The position numbers and the translations under genes are program-made. 64,000 nucleotides of DNA from Psychrobium sp. MM17-31. Lineage in GTDB: Bacteria; Pseudomonadota; Gammaproteobacteria; Enterobacterales; Psychrobiaceae. Positions 58,891 to 64,000 of this stretch are shown here, one piece after another. The notes under the pieces were generated by a model that saw only the letters and a program-made list of their open reading frames with translations, made no database searches and had not been told where the DNA came from. The stretch's first letter is position 1, and every line of letters begins with the position of its first letter. Location of the stretch: the NCBI RefSeq assembly GCF_022347785.1, contig NZ_JAKRGA010000001.1, positions 558,001-622,000 of the forward strand, written 5' to 3'.

Positions 58891-61800
58891 TCAGAATTTC
58901 CATTGCGATTCAACATAAGAAATAGAGGCTGAGCTCTCTAAACAGATTTGCGATTGATTGAGTTTCTCTAAGCTATCTGCAATTTCATCACCTAAGATAA
59001 GCTCATTTTCTTTAACACTAACCCATGTATCACGACCTGAGTTTTTAGCGCAGTAAAGGGCTTTATCTGCCAAGTTAATGCATTCGGACCAGCTGAGGTT
59101 TTCAGGTTTTCTCGCAAAAAATGGATAGCCACATAAACCAATGGAGCAGGTCATGTTAATTTCAATATCACCTTCTATTTTTATCGAAGTTTGTTTAATT
59201 TTTTGGCGCAGGCGTTCGGCGATGGATTCTGCACGTTCGCTAGAAGATTCTTTAACGATCAGTAAAAACTCTTCGCCACCCCACCTCACTAAATGATCGC
59301 TATCTCTGGCGATTAAACGAATACGCTTGGTAATTTCAATCAACACCGCATCACCACTTTGATGGCCGTATTTGTCATTGACGCGTTTAAAGTGATCGAC
59401 ATCAATCAGGATGAATACGACATCGCCACCATCAACTCGTTTATCTGTGCGCTGCTCATCGCTATATTTTTCAAGCACATTAGCCGCTTCGACTTGCATT
59501 GCTTGTTCTAGATAACGACGGTTTTTAAGGTCAGTTAACGGATCTGTCATGCTCATAGTGGCTAATTCATCTGTCAATTGTTGCAAAGACAGCGTCCGCT
59601 TTTGTACTTCACTTTCTAAATAATCTTGCCGCTTCTGCAGTCTCGCAGTTCGATATCTGACAAAACAATAAACAAATAAAGCCAATAGAATAATTCCGCC
59701 AATCTTCGCCGCTATAGTTTGATACCAAAACGGTAAAACTTTAACGTGCATAACATGAAGATCTGGGTTCCACTGTTCCAATCGATTGCTATTTTGGATC
59801 TCCAATTGATAGTCACCCGGCGGCAAGGTTGTAAAAACCGCAACCCGATTATCAGCTGCGCGCTCATGCCATTGCTCGTTCAAACCAATTAAGCGATAAC
59901 GGTATTTTATGTTCGATGCTAAAAAGTCTAGTGACGAGAAATTTACAGTCAGTTCATTGCTATTCGGCTCAATAACAATAGGCTGTTTAGCCACGGTTCC
60001 AACCTTAGGAGCATAGCTAGTAAAATCACCCGAACTAGCAGAGGTTACGACAAGCTTAGGAAATCCCGAGCTAACCTGCCAAAGCTCAGGCTTAATTAGC
60101 GTCATGCCGCCTCTGCCGCCAAATAACAATTCACCGTGCGAAGTTTTTAATAGCGACTGACGATAATAAGGCGCAAACAGCACACCGTCTTGAGATGATA
60201 ATTGCTGCACTGCGAGAGTGTTACTGTTAATAGCGTCAATACCTAAACTGCCACCGCTCCAGATATTTCCAAACTCGTCAAATTCCATCGAGCGAATAAC
60301 ATTACTTGATAGTCCTTGCTCTTTGGTCATTTGAGTAAAATGATTTGGATGCAACCCTGGCTCACCGACAAAAATGCCATTGCCCTCGGTGCTGATCCAA
60401 AGTCGCTGCTGTTTATCAAGCAAGATTGCAGAGATGAAGCTCGTCGCTAACAAATTGTTTTGCGCTGTGATGTCATGAGTCTTCTCACCTTGACTATTTA
60501 TCCAAACAGGCCCTTGCCAGGTACCGACAACATACTCATTTTTCGAAAGCGGTGTGATAGCCGTTGTGCGAATATCCTCAAACTCGCGCGATAGATTGAT
60601 CGCCAACGCGCTTGGCTTTTCATGCTTATCAAGCTTCCACAAACCATCTGTGCCACCAGCAAAGATGTCATCATCAATAACTTCAACAATACCGCTATAC
60701 GCGTTTGCTGTACGCCTAGAAAACTCCAACCTATTTAATTCGGACTCGCTATGGGTATAAACTCCCCAATTGCTACCAATGATGACCTTATCTGACTCGG
60801 TCTTAGCTAAAGATTCAATCGCCCCAGCAGGTAATGAATTTTGCGGATTATTGGCATTGATGGCTAAGTGATTTACTCTGCCTTGTTGTGGATTTAGGAT
60901 ATCGATTCCCTTCTGGCGCAATCCTAACCAAATCTGGCCATTGCCATTTTCAAGAATCGAATTAACGTTAGTGTCTGAAATACCATTAGTGCGAGACGTA
61001 TCACCAAAGAAGCTCAACACCGATGTCTGCGAAGCATCAAATAGGCTTAAGCCTAAACTACTGCCCACCAATACAAGTCCATTGTTCTCGGCATAGAGAT
61101 CCCAAATCTCGTTATTGAGAATACTATGTTGATTTAAACGATCACTTTCTATTCTGTTGCTGCTATCAATTCCACTCTTTTTAGCGCCACCACGTACCAT
61201 TTCAATAATGCCGTGACCATAACTACCAAGCCACACAACGCCAGGCGCAATTTCCGTCATCGCGTAAATCCATTCTTTATTAAAGTTTGGAATTGGCGGC
61301 TGACTTACATTTTTTTCAGCATCAATTATCAATACACCATTGGCTGGCGTGCCAATCCATATATCGCCAAAACTATCTTGTAGTAATGCAGAAATTCGAT
61401 TGTTCGACGCTAACTCATCAGATAAATCAAAACGGGAAAATTCATGCGCTGCCTCTTCTTTGTAAAAAAGCCCTTGATTAGTGGCTAGCCAAACCGTTTT
61501 ATCATTGGCCTGTAAAAGATCGAAAGTACGCCATGGTGCACCAGTTGGCGATAATTCATAGGATTGTAAGGCAGCTGATTGAGTATTGTATTTGAAAACC
61601 GCTTGGTTAGTCGTCAACCATATAACCGACGAATCTGCACCGGTGCCAATTGAAAGATCAGTAATTGATGTGACTTTGCCCGGTAATAAATCGTGTTGCA
61701 CAAAATTACGCGTAGCGGGATCAAATTCAATCAGTCCTCTACTGGTTCCCAGCCATAGTTTTCCATTCACACAGAGCTTTATTGCATTGACACTGTTTGC

Positions 61801-62055
61801 CGTTAACAGTGGCGAAGCAACTCTTTCAAAGTTATGGCCATCAAATCGCGCTAATCCTTCACTAGTCCACAACCAAATAAAGCCCGCAGAATCTTTAGCT
61901 ATCGCACTTACTGCGCCATGCGGTAAGCCATCTTTAACCGTATAATTTTTGAAAACGCGGTCATGCCAGCCCCACCGCTGCGATGCCATAACCTGAGTGC
62001 TCACCAATAAAAACAATATGAGCAGAAGAGAAATATACCTTTTGATAGCTGTCAT
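58891..62055 (-). CDS. Two-component-regulator-propeller diguanylate cyclase
   Basis: 1054 residues from the ATG at 62055, which begins a signal peptide (ISLLLILFLLVSTQVMA); a TTG 21 codons upstream is unlikely. Periplasmic part: about fourteen Reg_prop-type beta-propeller repeats (for example GLPHGAVSAIAKDSAGFIWLWTSEGLARFDG, seen in pieces), a Y_Y_Y immunoglobulin-like domain, one membrane helix (about 775-800) and coiled coil. Cytoplasmic GGDEF domain: DPLTDLKNRRYLEQ, DVDHFKRVNDKYGHQSGD, GGEEF at about 926-930 and I-site RDSD five residues before it. An outside signal, possibly a glycan as in Bacteroides propeller sensors, would set c-di-GMP synthesis. Confidence 0.9.
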   Translation of the reverse strand: MTAIKRYISLLLILFLLVSTQVMASQRWGWHDRVFKNYTVKDGLPHGAVSAIAKDSAGFIWLWTSEGLARFDGHNFERVASPLLTANSVNAIKLCVNGKLWLGTSRGLIEFDPATRNFVQHDLLPGKVTSITDLSIGTGADSSVIWLTTNQAVFKYNTQSAALQSYELSPTGAPWRTFDLLQANDKTVWLATNQGLFYKEEAAHEFSRFDLSDELASNNRISALLQDSFGDIWIGTPANGVLIIDAEKNVSQPPIPNFNKEWIYAMTEIAPGVVWLGSYGHGIIEMVRGGAKKSGIDSSNRIESDRLNQHSILNNEIWDLYAENNGLVLVGSSLGLSLFDASQTSVLSFFGDTSRTNGISDTNVNSILENGNGQIWLGLRQKGIDILNPQQGRVNHLAINANNPQNSLPAGAIESLAKTESDKVIIGSNWGVYTHSESELNRLEFSRRTANAYSGIVEVIDDDIFAGGTDGLWKLDKHEKPSALAINLSREFEDIRTTAITPLSKNEYVVGTWQGPVWINSQGEKTHDITAQNNLLATSFISAILLDKQQRLWISTEGNGIFVGEPGLHPNHFTQMTKEQGLSSNVIRSMEFDEFGNIWSGGSLGIDAINSNTLAVQQLSSQDGVLFAPYYRQSLLKTSHGELLFGGRGGMTLIKPELWQVSSGFPKLVVTSASSGDFTSYAPKVGTVAKQPIVIEPNSNELTVNFSSLDFLASNIKYRYRLIGLNEQWHERAADNRVAVFTTLPPGDYQLEIQNSNRLEQWNPDLHVMHVKVLPFWYQTIAAKIGGIILLALFVYCFVRYRTARLQKRQDYLESEVQKRTLSLQQLTDELATMSMTDPLTDLKNRRYLEQAMQVEAANVLEKYSDEQRTDKRVDGGDVVFILIDVDHFKRVNDKYGHQSGDAVLIEITKRIRLIARDSDHLVRWGGEEFLLIVKESSSERAESIAERLRQKIKQTSIKIEGDIEINMTCSIGLCGYPFFARKPENLSWSECINLADKALYCAKNSGRDTWVSVKENELILGDEIADSLEKLNQSQICLESSASISYVESQWKF

Positions 62056-62250
62056 TCCATAGCTAGGGTGAAGATAATCAAGAGTTATCACCCTAATAAA
62101 TCTAGCCAAGTGACGCAATAACTAATCTCAATAAAACATGCATATAAACTCTATTTTAATGAGCACGAAATAATCACTTACACCGAATTAATCAAAAGCC
62201 CAATTACGATTAATTAATCTACTGGCTAATTTTTCTTCCCTCGTTATCAT

Positions 62251-62282
62251 TTAATCGTGCGATTAATTAATCACACGATTAA
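62251..62282. promoter_or_regulatory. 32-bp near-perfect palindrome, probable TetR operator
   Basis: The 32 bases are identical to their reverse complement at 30 of 32 positions (outer half-site TTAATCGTG, centre GATTAATTAATC). It lies 29 bases before the TetR ATG, where a repressor would block its own gene and the adaptor gene behind it. The divergent propeller gene starts about 195 bases away. Confidence 0.75.
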
Positions 62283-62310
62283 CTAGTTCCCATTTAATAG
62301 CGAGTTGTTT

Positions 62311-62958
62311 ATGAGCACCTTAGGTCGTCCTGATAATAATGCTGGTGATGCCCGTCAATTATTGATTGATGCGGCGCGTGCCAAATTCATCCACAAAGCC
62401 TATGACAAGGTTAGTATTCGCGAATTAGCTCAACACGCTGGCGTTAATTCGGCGATGATCAAATATTACTTCGTCAATAAAGAAGGCTTGTACAAGGCAA
62501 TGATTACCGAAGTAACGGGACAGATCGTCGATAAAATCAATCAACATCTTAACGACAAGAACTTAGACAACTTACAAGACTTTTTTAAAAGCTTCTTCGA
62601 CGTTATTAAAGAATCCCCCGATTTTCCGCTACTTATGCTGCGCGAAGTGATGCTCAATCAGGGGGTATGCCGCGACTATTTTCTTGAAAACCTCGGAACC
62701 AAACATATCAAGGCCTTCGATGGTGTTTATAAACGCTTTAATGACGCCGGAAAACTGCGCCCTGGCATCGATCCCAAACTATTTAGACTATCGCTAATGA
62801 GCCTCACGCTATATCCGTGGTACATCCGTGAGGTGGCGTTCATTATTGATGGTATCGAATATGACGAAGCTTTTTTACAGCGCCTCATCGATCACAACTG
62901 TCTGCTATTACAAAACGGATTTTTTGTAACTGAGACTCCCCCACAAGATCCGATTTAG
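62311..62958 (+). CDS. TetR/AcrR-family regulator
   Basis: 215 residues from the ATG at 62311 (a TTG two codons earlier is unlikely). N-terminal TetR DNA-binding domain: AARAKFIHKAYDKVSIRELAQHAGVNSAMIKYYFVNKEGLYKAM across about residues 22-66, helix-turn-helix centred on IRELAQHAGVNSAMIKYYF. The C-terminal ligand domain is helical. It precedes an RND-type adaptor gene, with its own stop overlapping the next ribosome-binding site, so it most likely represses this efflux operon and itself through the palindrome at 62251-62282. Confidence 0.9.
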   Translation: MSTLGRPDNNAGDARQLLIDAARAKFIHKAYDKVSIRELAQHAGVNSAMIKYYFVNKEGLYKAMITEVTGQIVDKINQHLNDKNLDNLQDFFKSFFDVIKESPDFPLLMLREVMLNQGVCRDYFLENLGTKHIKAFDGVYKRFNDAGKLRPGIDPKLFRLSLMSLTLYPWYIREVAFIIDGIEYDEAFLQRLIDHNCLLLQNGFFVTETPPQDPI

Positions 62959-62967
62959 GAGACAATC

Positions 62968-64000
62968 ATGCTTAACAAACTTTTTGGTCAAGGCAACCGC
63001 CGTTGGCTAGCGATTCTTCCTGCGCTAGGCATAGTAATTTTAGTACTATTGGTCAAGTTAAGACCTGCGCCAGCGCTTAAAGATAATGTCGCATCGACCC
63101 CTTTAGTAAGCACAACAGAGGCGAAAATAATTCCGCTCTCTATGGCGGTGAAAGGCTATGGCCGCGCTAAACCGAAAGAAACATGGCATGCGGTATCTGA
63201 AGTTTCTGGCCGCGTTACTTACCGTCACGACGATCTAAAAAAAGGTCGTCTATTACCCGCTGGCACTGTAGTACTGCGTATCGATCCTGTGGATTATCAA
63301 TTAAAACTGGCGCAAGCAAAGTCAGATCTCAATTCAGCTAAAGCCGATGCCGCGCGTATCGATCTTAACGAAGAAAAACAGAAACTATCCTTGGCATTTG
63401 AAAAGAATCGCCTAGCGATTTTAGAGAAAGAACTTAAACGCAAAAAGAACTTGTTGCGTAAAGGCTCTATCTCCCGTTCATCGGTGGACAAAGAGCAAAG
63501 CAATGTTCTAGCGCAACAAGAGAAAGTGCTTAATTTAGAAACCAACGTCAAATTGATCCCTAACGATATTGAAGTGGCACAGGCGCGTATTCAAGTGAAC
63601 GAGTCACGTGTTAAGGAAGCCGAGCGCAGACTAGAAAAAACCGTAGTAACACTGCCGTTTGATGCACGCATTACCCAAGTCGATGCAGCGCTGGATCAAG
63701 TGGTTAATCAGCAATCTATTTTGTTTAAAGCCAATCAAATCGGCACCATGGAAATCAATGCACAGTTCTCGATTGAAGATATGAAAGAGTTTCTTCGTCA
63801 GTCTATCGATAACGGCTTGACCAATGATAGCGGCTTACCTGATGTCAAACGCCTTGGCTTACAGGCCAGTATCACACTGTACTCTGGTGAAAGCAGCCAA
63901 CAATGGACAGGCAGCGTAACAGGAGTTTCTGACAGCATAGATCCACAAGGTAATACGGTAGGTATGATCGTGGAAGTAACGAATAATTGGAAAAACTTCG
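62968..64000 (+). CDS. RND efflux periplasmic adaptor subunit (HlyD/MFP family), 5' part
   Basis: Frame open from the ATG at 62968 to the window end (344 codons); the 3' end is outside. AGGAG lies seven bases before the ATG and touches the tetR stop. One N-terminal membrane helix (LAILPALGIVILVLLVKL), then a barrel-sandwich/lipoyl half (VSGRVTYRH, LRIDPVDYQLKLAQAKSDL), a long coiled-coil hairpin rich in Lys/Glu (about residues 110-215), and RLEKTVVTLPFDARITQVDA returning to the lipoyl domain, then a beta-barrel domain. A pump gene is expected downstream. Substrate unknown. Confidence 0.88.
   Translation, partial: MLNKLFGQGNRRWLAILPALGIVILVLLVKLRPAPALKDNVASTPLVSTTEAKIIPLSMAVKGYGRAKPKETWHAVSEVSGRVTYRHDDLKKGRLLPAGTVVLRIDPVDYQLKLAQAKSDLNSAKADAARIDLNEEKQKLSLAFEKNRLAILEKELKRKKNLLRKGSISRSSVDKEQSNVLAQQEKVLNLETNVKLIPNDIEVAQARIQVNESRVKEAERRLEKTVVTLPFDARITQVDAALDQVVNQQSILFKANQIGTMEINAQFSIEDMKEFLRQSIDNGLTNDSGLPDVKRLGLQASITLYSGESSQQWTGSVTGVSDSIDPQGNTVGMIVEVTNNWKNF

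Noticed and set aside
62947-62967. Separate promoter for the RND adaptor gene
   Set aside because: Only nine bases separate it from tetR and the ribosome-binding site touches the tetR stop; cotranscription is the simpler reading.
1-64000. CRISPR arrays, tRNA or rRNA genes, transposases, prophage genes
   Set aside because: No regularly spaced repeats, no cloverleaf or rRNA sequence noticed, and no open frame resembled a transposase, integrase or phage structural protein.

Overview
The window is a stretch of chromosome from a marine-type gammaproteobacterium, most like Alteromonadales and probably the Colwelliaceae/Thalassotalea neighbourhood. This is inferred from family content (TIGR04219 outer-membrane barrel, DUF2333 protein, DUF3369/HD-GYP regulator, SLC13 sulfate carrier in the cys operon, family II pyrophosphatase), moderately AT-rich DNA and an enteric-like order of the rpsB-to-tilS block. 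No rRNA, tRNA, CRISPR, phage or transposase gene was seen.

Layout. 1-6 kb: 3' part of proS, an AraC regulator with a small alpha/beta hydrolase, a patatin-like lipase and a CPA2 (Kef-type) cation/proton antiporter. 6-7 kb: a diguanylate cyclase behind a near-consensus sigma-54 promoter. 7-28 kb, all minus strand and read from right to left: rpsB-tsf, pyrH-frr, uppS-cdsA-dxr-rseP-bamA-skp-lpxD-fabZ-lpxA-lpxB-rnhB-dnaE-accA-tilS. This is the translation / isoprenoid / phospholipid / outer-membrane assembly / lipid A superoperon. It is interrupted between dnaE and accA by a 262-bp structured, inverted-repeat-bounded element. 28-33 kb, plus strand: map, glnD, dapD and a 59-residue Cys-rich microprotein. 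33-43 kb: malate synthase G, an exported repeat protein, a SieB-like membrane protein, a sensor kinase whose H-box histidine is replaced by Asn, fbp, ppaC, a transglutaminase/TPR lipoprotein and an SRPBCC protein. 42.8-55.2 kb: sulfate assimilation, in two minus-strand operons (cysD-cysN-SLC13-cysC-cysQ and cysJ-cysI-cysH), with an HDOD gene and an HD-GYP response regulator between them. 55-64 kb: outer-membrane barrel, DUF2333, PspC-domain protein, dusA, a very large propeller-GGDEF sensor, and a TetR regulator with a 32-bp palindromic operator in front of an RND-efflux adaptor that runs off the end.

How the parts work together. The cys genes form a complete route from sulfate uptake (SLC13) through APS (CysDN), PAPS (CysC), sulfite (CysH) and sulfide (CysJI), with CysQ clearing PAP. 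The central block makes undecaprenyl diphosphate, CDP-diacylglycerol and lipid A, and inserts outer-membrane proteins. At least three proteins (two GGDEF, one HD-GYP) are expected to act on cyclic di-GMP.

Most of the window is ordinary core genome. The points most worth a second look are the degenerate kinase, the sigma-54-type promoters, the structured element between dnaE and accA, the Cys-rich microprotein and the transglutaminase/TPR lipoprotein. No clearly new multi-gene system was found.
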